Assembly (NCBI RefSeq): GCF_016765615.1
Contig: NZ_JAESWA010000023.1
Span: forward strand, 516,093 to 580,092
Length of the DNA stretch: 64,000 nt
Reading direction: 5' to 3'
From: Clostridium paridis
GTDB lineage: Bacteria; Bacillota; Clostridia; Clostridiales; Clostridiaceae
The translations under genes were made by a program, and so were the position numbers. Numbering within the stretch: position 1 is the first letter of the stretch; each line of letters begins with the position of its first letter. Shown here piece by piece: positions 17,621 through 26,424 of the stretch. The notes beneath the pieces were generated by a model. It saw only the letters and a program-made list of their open reading frames with translations. It ran no database searches and had not been told where the DNA came from.

Positions 17621-18346
17621 TTGAATTTTGATCAATACTTAAGACATGTTGAACTACGACATGAAAGAATAGAATCTTTTTCTGAATTTCCATATTGTCT
17701 GCCATCAGTAAGAAATTTAGATAGAATGGAGTTTCATCCAAAGGTTACATTCTTAGTAGGTGAAAATGGAACGGGTAAATCAACAATACTTGAAGCAATT
17801 GCCATTGCTTTTGGTTTTAATCCAGAAGGGGGAACTAGAAATTTTAACTTTTTAACAAAGGATACTCATTCAAAGTTACACGATGCAATTAAACTTGTTA
17901 AAGGAGTTAAGAGACCGTGTGATGGATTTTTCTTAAGAGCAGAGAGCTTTTATAATGTAGCTACAAATGTAGATGAACTTGATGCAGCGGAATTCTATGG
18001 GGGAAAATCTCTTCACTCACAATCTCATGGGGAGTCTTTTTTATCACTAATAAGAAATAGATTCAGTGGGAATGGGTTATATATTTTAGATGAGCCTGAA
18101 GCCGCACTTTCACCATCAAGACAAATGTCCATGATAGCTATAATGCATGAGCTTATAAGTAATAACTCTCAGTTTATTATAGCAACTCATTCGCCAATAA
18201 TAATGTCTTATCCTAATTCTTTTATCTATGAATTAAATGATGGAATTAAAAAGGTTAACTATAAAGAAACTGAACATTATAAAATTACAAGGGCATATCT
18301 TGAAAATCCTGAAAGAATGCTTAAGATACTCTTAGAAAATGAGTAG
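17621..18346 (+). CDS. AAA-family ATPase (ABC/SMC-type, short)
   Basis: A 241-residue ATPase starting at TTG, chosen because GGAGGT lies 8 bp upstream. Walker A is GENGTGKST (about 48-56). A signature-like SHGESFLSL is at about 134-142, Walker B is LYILDEPEAALSP, and the switch His is in IIATHSPIIM. It lacks a coiled coil, as in the short COG3910-type predicted ATPases. Such proteins may act in DNA or nucleotide processes but are uncharacterised. A terminator follows. Confidence 0.85.
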   Translation: MNFDQYLRHVELRHERIESFSEFPYCLPSVRNLDRMEFHPKVTFLVGENGTGKSTILEAIAIAFGFNPEGGTRNFNFLTKDTHSKLHDAIKLVKGVKRPCDGFFLRAESFYNVATNVDELDAAEFYGGKSLHSQSHGESFLSLIRNRFSGNGLYILDEPEAALSPSRQMSMIAIMHELISNNSQFIIATHSPIIMSYPNSFIYELNDGIKKVNYKETEHYKITRAYLENPERMLKILLENE

Positions 18347-18358
18347 AATAATTGTGTT

Positions 18359-18384
18359 GGAAGTCATAAGACTTCCTTTTATTT
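18359..18384 (+). terminator. terminator after AAA ATPase gene
   Basis: A perfect GGAAGTC/GACTTCC stem with an ATAA loop is followed by TTTTATTTTTT. Confidence 0.85.
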
Positions 18385-18525
18385 TTTATAAATTAAAATA
18401 TTTAATAAAATTGTAATAGAATTTTAAAGATTATTAAGTAAATATTTACATTTTACATAGTATAATAAAGTAAATTGACTTTAATACTTTAAAGAATAAA
18501 AATTAATTTTAAAAGGGGAATAACC

Positions 18526-19344
18526 ATGGGCTATATACCTAAAAAAGTTAAGTTCATTATAGACAAGCATATAGAAATGATAGAAGAAAGACTTCCTGAT
18601 TTACTTGAAGGCTATTACATTTATGGATCATTATCTCTAGGAAAATTTCATTATGGCTTTAGTGATATAGATTTTATTGCAGTAGTTAATAGAGAAGTTA
18701 GTGAAGAAGAATTAGAAGTTTTAAAATATATTCATAATAGTATTAATAAAAAATATCGTAAGACTACACTAGATGGAATGTATGTAATGGAGGAAGATAT
18801 AGAATCCTTAAATAAAGAGGGAGATAGATGTGTTAGGTTTAATGACGGAAAATTTGAAGGATATATAAAGTTTAATAGAAATTCAATAGATGCATATCAA
18901 TTAAAAAAATGCGGAATCGTTATAAAGGGGAAAGATATTGAGGATTATAAACTAGAAGTCAATTTTGACATTTTAATTAATGAAATGAGGAATAATCTAA
19001 ATAGCTATTGGGTCAACTGGATGAATGGCTGTAAGAAATTTATGTCATCAAAATACATTGGTTCCTTTGTTAGTCTAAAGAATATTGAGTGGGGAGTTTT
19101 AGGTGTTTCTCGTCTTTATTATACATTAAATGAAAAGGATATAACCTCAAAAGTTGGAGCAGGAGAGTATGCATTAAGCAAAGTGCCTGCCAAATGGCAT
19201 AATATAATAAAAGAATCCATGAAGCTTAGAAATGATAGCAAGGAATCTTATTATAAATCTTTCTCTAAGAGAAGAGATGATGCTTTAGAATATATGGATT
19301 ACATAATAAAAGAGAGTAATAGACTATTAGATGGTAAGAAATAA
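18526..19344 (+). CDS. nucleotidyltransferase with DUF4111-like C-terminus
   Basis: A 272-residue protein. The polymerase-beta-type motif YGSLSLGKFHYGFSDIDFIAV (first half about 33-41, metal-binding SDID about 47-50) marks a nucleotidyltransferase. The C-terminal helical domain resembles DUF4111 of ANT(3'')/ANT(9) aminoglycoside adenylyltransferases. It could adenylylate an aminoglycoside or an unrelated small molecule; resistance should not be assumed from homology. The ATG follows AAGGGG. It is monocistronic and ends at a shared terminator. Confidence 0.8.
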   Translation: MGYIPKKVKFIIDKHIEMIEERLPDLLEGYYIYGSLSLGKFHYGFSDIDFIAVVNREVSEEELEVLKYIHNSINKKYRKTTLDGMYVMEEDIESLNKEGDRCVRFNDGKFEGYIKFNRNSIDAYQLKKCGIVIKGKDIEDYKLEVNFDILINEMRNNLNSYWVNWMNGCKKFMSSKYIGSFVSLKNIEWGVLGVSRLYYTLNEKDITSKVGAGEYALSKVPAKWHNIIKESMKLRNDSKESYYKSFSKRRDDALEYMDYIIKESNRLLDGKK

Positions 19345-19355
19345 GCTGTTTTAAG

Positions 19356-19396
19356 AAAAAGAACAGAATACTAAGTTAGTATTTCTGTTCTTTTAT
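19356..19396. terminator. bidirectional terminator
   Basis: A 14-bp stem with one bulge (GAACAGAATACTAA with TTAGTATTTCTGTTC) is flanked by A residues on the left and TTTTATT on the right. It separates the convergent nucleotidyltransferase and XRE genes. Confidence 0.85.
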
Positions 19397-19403
19397 TGTT
19401 ATT

Positions 19404-19850
19404 TTACTTACTTTTCTTTTTTGCCATTTTATATTTTTGATAAAGAATATCTTTTAAAACCAAAACTGTGTCAGAATCATCAAAATTGAACTCACTTTTA
19501 AAGGTATCATATAGCTCAGAAATTTTTTTGCTATAGCTATCTATCCCTTGCATACCTTGATATGAAGCTAATATTGGATACTTTTTACTCCAAGCACTAG
19601 TCCAATCTATTTCATCAACAATTAATTCAATATTAGTAAGGTCACCTCCAATAGGGGTTCCACTTATAAGATAATCATAGCTTACATTATAAAGTTCACT
19701 TAATAATTTAGCCTTAATAAGTTCCGGAACTGTCTGATCAGTTTCCCATTTACTCACAGTTTGCCTAGATACACCTAGTTTTTCAGCCACATCTTCTTGA
19801 GATAAAGCTGCTTTTTTACGTAAATCTAATAATTTTTCGCCTAAGGACAT
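19404..19850 (-). CDS. XRE-family HTH transcriptional regulator
   Basis: A 148-residue protein. The N-terminal Cro/CI-type helix-turn-helix (SQEDVAEKLGVSRQTVSKWE, about residues 16-35) is followed by a DYLISG boundary and a helical C-terminal domain of unknown type, ending KKKSK. ATG 19850 is preferred to the GTG three codons earlier because GGTGAT, overlapping that GTG, is correctly spaced. It is transcribed alone. The target is unknown; self-regulation is usual. Confidence 0.85.
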   Translation of the reverse strand: MSLGEKLLDLRKKAALSQEDVAEKLGVSRQTVSKWETDQTVPELIKAKLLSELYNVSYDYLISGTPIGGDLTNIELIVDEIDWTSAWSKKYPILASYQGMQGIDSYSKKISELYDTFKSEFNFDDSDTVLVLKDILYQKYKMAKKKSK

Positions 19851-20090
19851 AATTATCACCAGCCTTTCTTCTACTTCAATACGTATTGATTAGTTATAGT
19901 ATACTAAAGGATAAATATCATTTCTATCAAGTAAAACTGGAATTTTGTCAACTAAACTTAACATTTTAAAGTATAATGAATATATATTTGCTTACACTAC
20001 GAGAATAAGTAATCCTACTTAATTGTGCAGGAAAAGTCGGATGTGTATTTTAAAATTTTGATATCCTGTTAATGAAAGGAGGTCATATAA

Positions 20091-20963
20091 ATGGATTCGC
20101 TAGGAAGAATGAATGAAGCATTAAACTATATTGAAGAAAATTTAGATGGTGATATTGATTTAAAGATAGTGGCTAAAATAGCATATTGCTCAGAATATCA
20201 TTTTCAAAGAATGTTTTCATTCCTTGCAGGTATTACTTTGTCTGAGTATATTCGCCGCAGGCGTCTCACTCTTGCAGCATTTGAGCTTAGTAATAGTAAT
20301 TTTAAGGTTATTGATATAGCAATAAAATATGGATATAACTCACCAGATTCATTTACTAGAGCATTTCAGAATTTACATGGCATAACACCATCAGAAGCTA
20401 AGAATAATGGTAAAGCTCTTAAAGCATATCCAAGAATGACTTTCCAAATTACAATTAAGGGAGGAAATGAAATGAAGTATAGAATTGAAGAAAAAGAGGG
20501 ATTTTCCATAGTAGGGATTATGAAGAGAGTACCAATAGTATTTAACGGAGCAAATCCTGAAATTACATCTATGTGGCAAAGCCTAACTCCAGAGATTATT
20601 AAAGAGCTTAAGGAACTTTCAAATGTAGAACCTATGGGAATTATTAGTGCATCCACAAATTTTTCAGAAAATAGAATGGAAGAAAAAGGTGGACTTGATC
20701 ACTATATTGGAGTAGCTACAAATAAGGAGTGTTCTGATAAATTTAAGAAACTAGAAGTGGCACCTTCAACCTGGGCTGTATTTGAAGCAAAGGGACCATT
20801 CCCAGAGACTCTTCAAAATATATGGGGACGAATATACTCAGAATGGCTGCCAGCTTCAAATTATGAAGTTGTAGAAGGCCCAGAAATACTTTGGAATGAA
20901 AGCAAGGACACAACAGCACCAGACTATAGAAGTGAAATATGGATTCCAGTTATGAAGAAGTAA
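20091..20963 (+). CDS. AraC-family regulator with GyrI-like ligand domain
   Basis: A 290-residue activator. Two helix-turn-helix units occupy about residues 8-105 ([20 protein letters not shown] and a second HTH ending [13 protein letters not shown]). A GyrI-like/effector-binding domain fills about 125-290 with [10 protein letters not shown] and a conserved Glu in ILWNESKD. This resembles Rob/SoxS-like proteins and BmrR-type ligand domains that bind hydrophobic cations. The ATG follows AAAGGAGGTC. It is monocistronic and followed by a terminator. Confidence 0.9.
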   Translation: MDSLGRMNEALNYIEENLDGDIDLKIVAKIAYCSEYHFQRMFSFLAGITLSEYIRRRRLTLAAFELSNSNFKVIDIAIKYGYNSPDSFTRAFQNLHGITPSEAKNNGKALKAYPRMTFQITIKGGNEMKYRIEEKEGFSIVGIMKRVPIVFNGANPEITSMWQSLTPEIIKELKELSNVEPMGIISASTNFSENRMEEKGGLDHYIGVATNKECSDKFKKLEVAPSTWAVFEAKGPFPETLQNIWGRIYSEWLPASNYEVVEGPEILWNESKDTTAPDYRSEIWIPVMKK

Positions 20964-20968
20964 GAATT

Positions 20969-20998
20969 AAAACACCGTATTAATTTACGGTGTTTTTT
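20969..20998 (+). terminator. terminator after AraC gene
   Basis: A perfect 11-bp stem (AAAACACCGTA with TACGGTGTTTT) with a 6-nt loop, running into T residues. Confidence 0.88.
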
Positions 20999-21067
20999 AT
21001 GTTAAATATCTATAATAACTCATATATGGTATAATTTTCATATAAAAATTAAAGGTAGGTTATATTG

Positions 21068-21352
21068 ATGAGAAAAAAACTCATTATATTAGTCATTAGC
21101 ATAATAATGATATTTACCATAGTTATGCATTTGAATCCTTATTATGCACTAAGATTACACTTGTTTGTAACTGGCTATAGAAAGGCTGCATTAGAATCTC
21201 GTATTATTGAAAGTTCTCATGATAGTAATCAAGATAATGTAAAATACTATTATTTTGATAAAAGACCTATTGATATGTTTGGTTCTGAACAAGGAGACTA
21301 TAAAGTAACTAAAATTGGACCTTTGTATTTTGTAAAATACCAAGGGATTTAA
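21068..21352 (+). CDS. small exported or membrane-anchored protein
   Basis: A 94-residue protein with one N-terminal hydrophobic helix (about residues 5-22, KLIILVISIIMIFTIVMHL). A polar extracellular part follows with Tyr and Lys/Asp-rich stretches (KYYYFDKRPIDMFG). ATG 21068 is used rather than the adjacent TTG because AAGGTAGGT is better spaced. No cysteine suggests a lipid anchor. It precedes an acetyltransferase gene by 20 bp. Family not recognised. Confidence 0.55.
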   Translation: MRKKLIILVISIIMIFTIVMHLNPYYALRLHLFVTGYRKAALESRIIESSHDSNQDNVKYYYFDKRPIDMFGSEQGDYKVTKIGPLYFVKYQGI

Positions 21353-21372
21353 TAAGGTAATTGGAGGTTCAA

Positions 21373-21918
21373 GTGATTGTAGATGAGAAATTAATAGAAG
21401 GCAAAAGGCTCACATGGATTCTTAGGTGTCCAACAAAAGGAGATTCAGAAGAACTTTCAGCACTCAGAATTAAGATTGATGGAGAAACAGAAAATCTTGA
21501 TAGAGAAGCCGGTGAAGGATTATTAACATCAGAGGACTTTAAAAAGCTAATTTATGAAGATTCAATATCGGAAAAAAACTTATTTTTAGTAGCAGAAGTA
21601 GAAGGGAAGCTAGTTGGTTTTGCAAGATTACAAGGAAATGGGCTAAGTAGATATAGACATAAAGCTGAGTTTGGAATTTGCATTTTAAAAGAATATTGGG
21701 GGTATGGCATTGGGAAAGTACTTCTTGATAATATTTTAGGATATGCAGATAATGTGGGAATAAAAAAAGTATGTCTATATGTAGTCGAAACCAACACAAA
21801 AGCTATTGAGCTTTATAAAAGCTTTGGATTTGTACAAGAAGGCTTATTAATAAATGATAGAATTCATATGGATGGAAATTATTATAATTCAGTTGTTATG
21901 GGAAGAATTATAGATTAA
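21373..21918 (+). CDS. GNAT-family N-acetyltransferase
   Basis: A 181-residue RimI/SpeG-type acetyltransferase. The acetyl-CoA-binding segment is ILKEYWGYGIGKVLLDNIL (about residues 104-122, family pattern Q/R-x-x-G-x-G/A), followed by LYVVETNTKAIELYKSFGF. GTG 21373 is the likely start, because GGAGGT overlaps the TTG at 21361. It may be co-transcribed with the small exported protein upstream. Substrate unknown. Confidence 0.85.
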   Translation: MIVDEKLIEGKRLTWILRCPTKGDSEELSALRIKIDGETENLDREAGEGLLTSEDFKKLIYEDSISEKNLFLVAEVEGKLVGFARLQGNGLSRYRHKAEFGICILKEYWGYGIGKVLLDNILGYADNVGIKKVCLYVVETNTKAIELYKSFGFVQEGLLINDRIHMDGNYYNSVVMGRIID

Positions 21919-22052
21919 ATAAGAGGAAAGAGTTCTAAGAACTCTAATGATAAAAGTATAATGGCTCATAATTAAGCTAGCTTATTGGAACTCACATTAA
22001 TCTTTTTAGATAATATAATAATATTAATAATAAGTTATGGGAGTAGAAAAAT

Positions 22053-22538
22053 ATGAGCAGTCTTATTCTTTATTCAGCGGCAATTATACTGTTCTTATTG
22101 TCTTATAGAAAAGATAAGGCAAAAACTAAAAAAGCACTATTAAGAGGGTGGAAATCCCTAGAGAATATGTTACCTCAGTTTTTAGGAATAATAATAGTTG
22201 TTGGGTTAACACTTGCAGTACTTAAACCTGAAACAATATCAAGAATATTAGGAAGTAATTCTGGTGTCTTTGGAGTGTTTTTAGCAGCTTTATTAGGAAG
22301 TATAGCTATGATGCCTACCTTTGTAGCTTTTTCTACTGGAAATATGCTTCTTAATAATGGAGCAGGTCTAGCCCAAGTTGCAGCACTTATATCAACCCTA
22401 ACTCTTATTGGAATAATCACTATTCCTTTGGAAGCTAAATATATAGGGAAAAGAGGCACATTTTATAGAAACTTTATAGCTTTTATCTTTTCAATTATAG
22501 TAGCTTTCTTTGTTGAAAAGGTGGTGCCAATAATATGA
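22053..22538 (+). CDS. half-size permease, first member (ArsP/DUF318-like)
   Basis: A 161-residue membrane protein with about four helices. The central segment NSGVFGVFLAALLGSIAMMP (about residues 66-85) matches the permease family PF03773 and also the equivalent segment of the next gene. Full permeases of this family carry two such repeats in about 300 residues; here each repeat is a separate gene. Its stop overlaps the next start as ATGA, implying coupled translation and a heterodimer. Members include ArsP, which exports organoarsenicals, but substrate is not predictable. Confidence 0.75.
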   Translation: MSSLILYSAAIILFLLSYRKDKAKTKKALLRGWKSLENMLPQFLGIIIVVGLTLAVLKPETISRILGSNSGVFGVFLAALLGSIAMMPTFVAFSTGNMLLNNGAGLAQVAALISTLTLIGIITIPLEAKYIGKRGTFYRNFIAFIFSIIVAFFVEKVVPII

Positions 22539-23065
22539 TAAAAACTCTAGCAAAAAGGTATTCTTTTTTTATAGTAGCTCTTTTGGTATCAATAGTAATC
22601 ACAATTTTCAACAAGGATCTGGGTTTAAAATCCTTTAGTATAGCTTTTTCAAGTTTTGAACAGATGATTTTAGTAGTGCCTCCAATTATGTTACTGCTAG
22701 GATTAATGGATGTTTGGATTCCAAGAGAAACTATGATGAAGTACATGGGTGATAATTCAGGTATAACAGGAATCTTTCTTGCTATACTTATAGGCTCATT
22801 AGCTGCAGGGCCTATGTATGCTGCATTTCCTTTTACAATAGTATTACTTAAAAAGGGTGTTAAATTTAGCAATATAATAATTTTTATGAATGCTTGGTGC
22901 GTAACTAAAGTATCTACCCTCATGTTTGAATTTGCAGCACTTGGCTATAAATTTACAATAGCACGGCTATTAATTGATCTGCCGGGGGTAATACTAATGG
23001 GGTATTTAGTTCAGGCATTAATGCCAAAGGAGGAACTAAAGAGGCTATATAAAGGTAGTTCATAA
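22535..23065 (+). CDS. half-size permease, second member (ArsP/DUF318-like)
   Basis: A 176-residue membrane protein with about five helices. The signature NSGITGIFLAILIGSLAAGP (about residues 75-94) is homologous to that of the preceding gene, followed by a second conserved helix with NAWCVTKVSTLMFE. It overlaps the upstream gene by 4 bp and is followed by a strong terminator, so the two form a bicistronic unit. Confidence 0.75.
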   Translation: MIKTLAKRYSFFIVALLVSIVITIFNKDLGLKSFSIAFSSFEQMILVVPPIMLLLGLMDVWIPRETMMKYMGDNSGITGIFLAILIGSLAAGPMYAAFPFTIVLLKKGVKFSNIIIFMNAWCVTKVSTLMFEFAALGYKFTIARLLIDLPGVILMGYLVQALMPKEELKRLYKGSS

Positions 23066-23077
23066 TATAAATAAAAG

Positions 23078-23122
23078 ATAACTAAGATAAACTACGTAGT
23101 ATAGAAATCTTAGTTATTTTTA
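23078..23122 (+). terminator. terminator after permease pair
   Basis: A perfect 11-bp stem (ATAACTAAGAT with ATCTTAGTTAT) and an 18-nt loop, then TTTTATT. Confidence 0.8.
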
Positions 23123-23169
23123 TTAACTACAGGACTCTTCCATGGTAAAATATGAGGTAATTATTATAG

Positions 23170-23286
23170 AAAAACCTAGAGGAGGTTTTTAAGTTCAACT
23201 AATAATTTTTTCGTGCCTGAAAATGTCCAGTAACCGACATTTTCAAACAAGAATAAATTAAGTTTCCTACAAAAACCTAGAGGAGG
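23170..23286 (+). repeat. 16-bp direct repeat bracketing a hairpin
   Basis: AAAAACCTAGAGGAGG occurs at 23170-23185 and again at 23271-23286, where it is the ribosome site of the YnfA gene. Between them is a perfect 9-bp inverted repeat (GAAAATGTC, 8-nt loop, GACATTTTC at about 23219-23244). The first copy has no start codon after it. The arrangement looks like a target duplication flanking a short inserted palindromic element. Confidence 0.6.
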
Positions 23287-23291
23287 ACAAC

Positions 23292-23627
23292 ATGGAATTT
23301 TTAAAGTCTATATTTTACTTTATATTAGCAGGAATATTTGAAATTGGCGGCGGCTATTTAGTGTGGCTATGGATACGTGAGGGAAAGAGTATCATTTATG
23401 GAATAATGGGAGCAATAATTTTAATATTATATGGAATTATTCCTACTTTACAACCTCCTAACTCTAATTTTGGCAGAGTGTATGCAACCTACGGTGGGAT
23501 TTTTATTGTCTTATCAATATTATGGGGATGGAAGGTTGATAATATAATACCTGATAAGTTTGACTTAATTGGAGGAGCTATCGCATTAATTGGGGCAATT
23601 ATTATTATGTATGCGCCTAGAGGATAG
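23292..23627 (+). CDS. YnfA-family membrane protein (UPF0060)
   Basis: A 111-residue protein with four membrane helices, full length for the YnfA family within the small multidrug resistance superfamily. The family-typical [18 protein letters not shown] (about residues 16-33) and [20 protein letters not shown] (about 57-76) are both present. The family has been proposed to export cationic drugs; this is not proven for this protein. The ribosome site is the second copy of the 16-bp repeat. Confidence 0.9.
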   Translation: MEFLKSIFYFILAGIFEIGGGYLVWLWIREGKSIIYGIMGAIILILYGIIPTLQPPNSNFGRVYATYGGIFIVLSILWGWKVDNIIPDKFDLIGGAIALIGAIIIMYAPRG

Positions 23628-23713
23628 CCATCAATGTTTAATAGTTACATAAGATTTTGAATAAATATTTAAGACATATGGTATTGTAAATAATTATGTA
23701 TAAGGAGAGGGTT

Positions 23714-24796
23714 ATGAAAAAGGTAATCGCAAGTATAATTAGTTCTATATTTGTATTTACAGTGTTAACTGGATGCTCAAATAATAAGCCAGACACAATA
23801 GAAACAGCTAGTAAAGATAAGGATGAAGTATATTTAAAACTAGAGAAGTACATGGATAAGTATAGTAATTTTAATGGTACAGTCCTTGTAGCTAAAAATG
23901 AAAAGATTTTATTTGAAAATGGATATGGTATGGCAGATGCTGAAAATAAGAGGCAAAACACTCCCCAAACTGTTTTTAAAATAGCCTCAATAACAAAACA
24001 ATTTACTGCAACTGCAATACTAATGCTTCAAGAAAAAGGACTATTAAATGTTCAAGATACAATTGACAAATATATCGAAAATTATCCTAATGGGAATAAA
24101 ATAAAAATTTTTAATCTTCTAAATCACACTTCAGGTATTCCTGATTATCTTAAGCTCATCAGTTCGAATAGCGGATATACTCCTGAGAAGCTAATTGGAT
24201 TGTTTAAGGATAAAAAACTAAATTTTGCACCAGGAACTAAGTATGAATATAGTAATTCTAACTATGTTTTATTAGGATATATAATTGAGAAAGTATCAGG
24301 TATGAGTTATGAAGATTATATGCGAGAGAATATATTTAAACCTTTAAAACTTGAGTCTACTGGAACTTTAAATAATATGGATAGAGCAACTGAAAAGGCG
24401 CAAGGGTACTCATATATAAATCATAAATCAAATCAATATCAAAAAGACATAGATATGGATCCTTCATTAGCTTTTGCTGCAGGAAACCTATATTCAAATG
24501 TAGAAGATTTGCTTGTATGGAATAATAACTTATGCTCAGGCAAACTTATAAATGAAAATTCATTGAAGGAAATGTTAACTCCGTATCTAAATGGTTATGG
24601 CTTTGGCTGGTATATAATCAACAAAGATAATCAAAAACTTATTGAACATGAAGGGGATATACTTGGATTTACAACACTAATAAGAAGAGATATGAATACA
24701 GGATATGTAGTTATTCTTTTAAGTAATAAACTTGGTGAGGGTGCAAGCTTAAAGGAGATGTGTGACGGATTATTTGCAACTGTAAGCAATAAGTAA
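23714..24796 (+). CDS. serine hydrolase lipoprotein, beta-lactamase/PBP4* fold
   Basis: A 360-residue lipoprotein starting at ATG 23714, because AAGGAGAGG lies between it and the earlier ATG. The signal peptide ends in the lipobox LTGC (about residues 19-22). The class C-type active site has SITK (catalytic Ser and Lys), YSNSNY and, near the C-terminus, the conserved HEGDILGFT in the place of KTG. The family includes esterases and D-aminopeptidases acting on the outside of the cell; a true beta-lactamase is unlikely. Monocistronic. Confidence 0.88.
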   Translation: MKKVIASIISSIFVFTVLTGCSNNKPDTIETASKDKDEVYLKLEKYMDKYSNFNGTVLVAKNEKILFENGYGMADAENKRQNTPQTVFKIASITKQFTATAILMLQEKGLLNVQDTIDKYIENYPNGNKIKIFNLLNHTSGIPDYLKLISSNSGYTPEKLIGLFKDKKLNFAPGTKYEYSNSNYVLLGYIIEKVSGMSYEDYMRENIFKPLKLESTGTLNNMDRATEKAQGYSYINHKSNQYQKDIDMDPSLAFAAGNLYSNVEDLLVWNNNLCSGKLINENSLKEMLTPYLNGYGFGWYIINKDNQKLIEHEGDILGFTTLIRRDMNTGYVVILLSNKLGEGASLKEMCDGLFATVSNK

Positions 24797-24862
24797 AATC
24801 TTCTATAAAATATGTAATTTAGGGTATATAATATAATTATAACCACTAAGGAGGAGTAGAGA

Positions 24863-25243
24863 ATGATCAACAAAATAGGAAAGATTACGTTATATGTGAA
24901 TAACCAGGAGGACGCAAAAAAATTCTGGACAGAAAAAATGAACTTCGTAGTTAAATTTGAGCAAGCTATGGGACCAAATATGAAATGGATAGAAGTTGGA
25001 CCAAGTGCAGATGAGTTTACTACCTTCGTTTTATATGACAAGAATGCTATGAAGGCTCAAAATCCATCAACTAGTGTTGAACATCCTTCAGTGTTATTAA
25101 GTACAACTGATATAGAAGCTACATACAACAAGATGAAAGAAAATGGAGTTGAGGTAGCTGAATTAATGAGTATGCCCTATGGAAAGATGTTTTCATTTAA
25201 GGACCAAGATGGAAATCAATTTATAGTTAGAGAAGATAAATAA
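24863..25243 (+). CDS. VOC-family (glyoxalase-like) protein
   Basis: A 126-residue vicinal-oxygen-chelate protein with one pair of beta-alpha-beta-beta-beta units. Typical features are ITLYVNNQEDAKKFWTEKM at the start and FSFKDQDGNQFIVRE at the end. In the family such proteins bind metal and act on small molecules or mediate resistance. The usual first metal-binding His is not seen near the N-terminus. The ATG follows AAGGAGGAG. It is monocistronic. Confidence 0.88.
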   Translation: MINKIGKITLYVNNQEDAKKFWTEKMNFVVKFEQAMGPNMKWIEVGPSADEFTTFVLYDKNAMKAQNPSTSVEHPSVLLSTTDIEATYNKMKENGVEVAELMSMPYGKMFSFKDQDGNQFIVREDK

Positions 25244-25249
25244 TACATT

Positions 25250-25302
25250 GAAAAAAACACTGATAAATTCCAAGTTAAGTTGAATTTATCGGTGTTTTTT
25301 AT
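25250..25302. terminator. bidirectional terminator between VOC and secreted-protein genes
   Basis: A long stem (AAAAACACTGATAAATTC with GAATTTATCGGTGTTTTT, one wobble) surrounds an 11-nt loop and ends in T residues on either strand. Confidence 0.88.
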
Positions 25303-25623
25303 TTAAGAAATAAATATGTCCCCTTTGCCAAATACCACAAAATTATAAGTTGGTTTAATAGGTAATAAATTTTGTTTTCCTGTGTTAGGTTCTAGTCTTA
25401 AATATTCTAGGATTACCTGGTGATCATCGTATACTGTTATATGCATTGTGTGTTCTTTTGAAGTGTTTTGAACACTATAAATTTTATTAGGCTCAAGGTT
25501 TAATGTAGTTGCACTATAAATACCTTCTTTAAAGGTATTAGTGATAGGTTGTGCGTGAGGAGCTATCCCAAAAATATTAAATGATAAACATATGAAAACT
25601 AAAAAAGTAACTATTTTTTTCAC
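25303..25623 (-). CDS. small secreted protein, paralogue family member A
   Basis: A 106-residue protein from GTG 25623 (GAAAGGTGG is 7 bp upstream). It has a signal peptide (KKIVTFLVFICLSFNIFG) and a mature part of about 80 residues. It belongs to a family of six in this window defined by FKEGIYSATTL near the start, a central Y-x-x-x-N-x-S, then RLEPNTGKQNLLPIKPTY and a C-terminal VVFGKGDIFIS. This member is the most distant, with GIY for GVY. No cysteines or known domain; probably a small all-beta extracellular protein. Monocistronic. Confidence 0.65.
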   Translation of the reverse strand: MKKIVTFLVFICLSFNIFGIAPHAQPITNTFKEGIYSATTLNLEPNKIYSVQNTSKEHTMHITVYDDHQVILEYLRLEPNTGKQNLLPIKPTYNFVVFGKGDIFIS

Positions 25624-25703
25624 TATAATACCACCTTTCAATTAATATGATGGATTATAAATTTCTTTTTATACATAAGAGAGTTTTTTATTGTTTATAC
25701 TCT

Positions 25704-26264
25704 TTACTTACTCATTTCTTTTGATAAAGCAAATAATTTATTAATGGTTTTCCAGTTACGAACAGTTGCAGGTACATCTAATTTATGTAGATTATTAGCA
25801 AGTTTTGAATTTCTAATACTATTTTTAAATAGTAGATATACATCCTTTTCTATAACGCTATATTCATCATTTTCACTTTTATATGATTTTAATTTTTCGA
25901 TATTTTCTTGTAAAGGTGAAATAAGTAGTAATGCAACATATAGACATTCTGTGTCTGATTGAGATTCAGCGTCTTTTATTTGTTCATCAGAAAAAGGGCA
26001 ATTATTAATTATATCTTCAAGCTCTGAGGAGGTTCTTAAAACCACTGTTAAGGAAATTTTAAAAGCTTTTTCAATCTCACATTCTATCCTCTCTTTTAAA
26101 ATGTTTTCATTTTCATTTGATTTAAAAAGCACATTGCCACTTTGAATATATGTTTTTACCTCCAAAAGACCAATGGATTCCAATACTTTTTTTAGTTCTG
26201 CCATTTTGATAATATTTTTGCCACCTACGTTAATGCCACGTAGCAGCGCAATAAATGTAGTCAT
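25704..26264 (-). CDS. DUF1697-family protein
   Basis: A 186-residue protein that begins TTFIALLRGINVGGKNIIKM, the near-invariant start of the DUF1697 family. The segment TYIQSGNVLFKS (about residues 38-49) and the C-terminal RNWKTINKLFAL are also typical. The family is cytoplasmic, widespread and of unknown activity. The ATG follows AGGAGAG. It is monocistronic on the minus strand. Confidence 0.9.
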   Translation of the reverse strand: MTTFIALLRGINVGGKNIIKMAELKKVLESIGLLEVKTYIQSGNVLFKSNENENILKERIECEIEKAFKISLTVVLRTSSELEDIINNCPFSDEQIKDAESQSDTECLYVALLLISPLQENIEKLKSYKSENDEYSVIEKDVYLLFKNSIRNSKLANNLHKLDVPATVRNWKTINKLFALSKEMSK

Positions 26265-26424
26265 TATTAAAAACTCTCCTTTGTAAATAATTTGTTTGTT
26301 TTATTATACGGTATAGAATTTGTGAATACAATTATATATACATTAGATAATGGATTAATTGGTATAGAAAGGATGGTGTGGAATTTATATAAAAAAAAGA
26401 AATTTATTAAGAAGGTGCATATGA

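Noticed and set aside
18526-19344. aminoglycoside-resistance gene
   Set aside because: Only the nucleotidyltransferase core and a DUF4111-like domain can be seen; many such proteins do not act on antibiotics.
23140-23291. guanidine riboswitch before ynfA
   Set aside because: The only structure is a 9-bp hairpin without the ACGR loops of guanidine-II or the conserved core of guanidine-I.
23714-24796. true beta-lactamase
   Set aside because: The protein has the class C fold and SxxK and YxN, but the KTG-equivalent is HEG, as in esterase or peptidase relatives.
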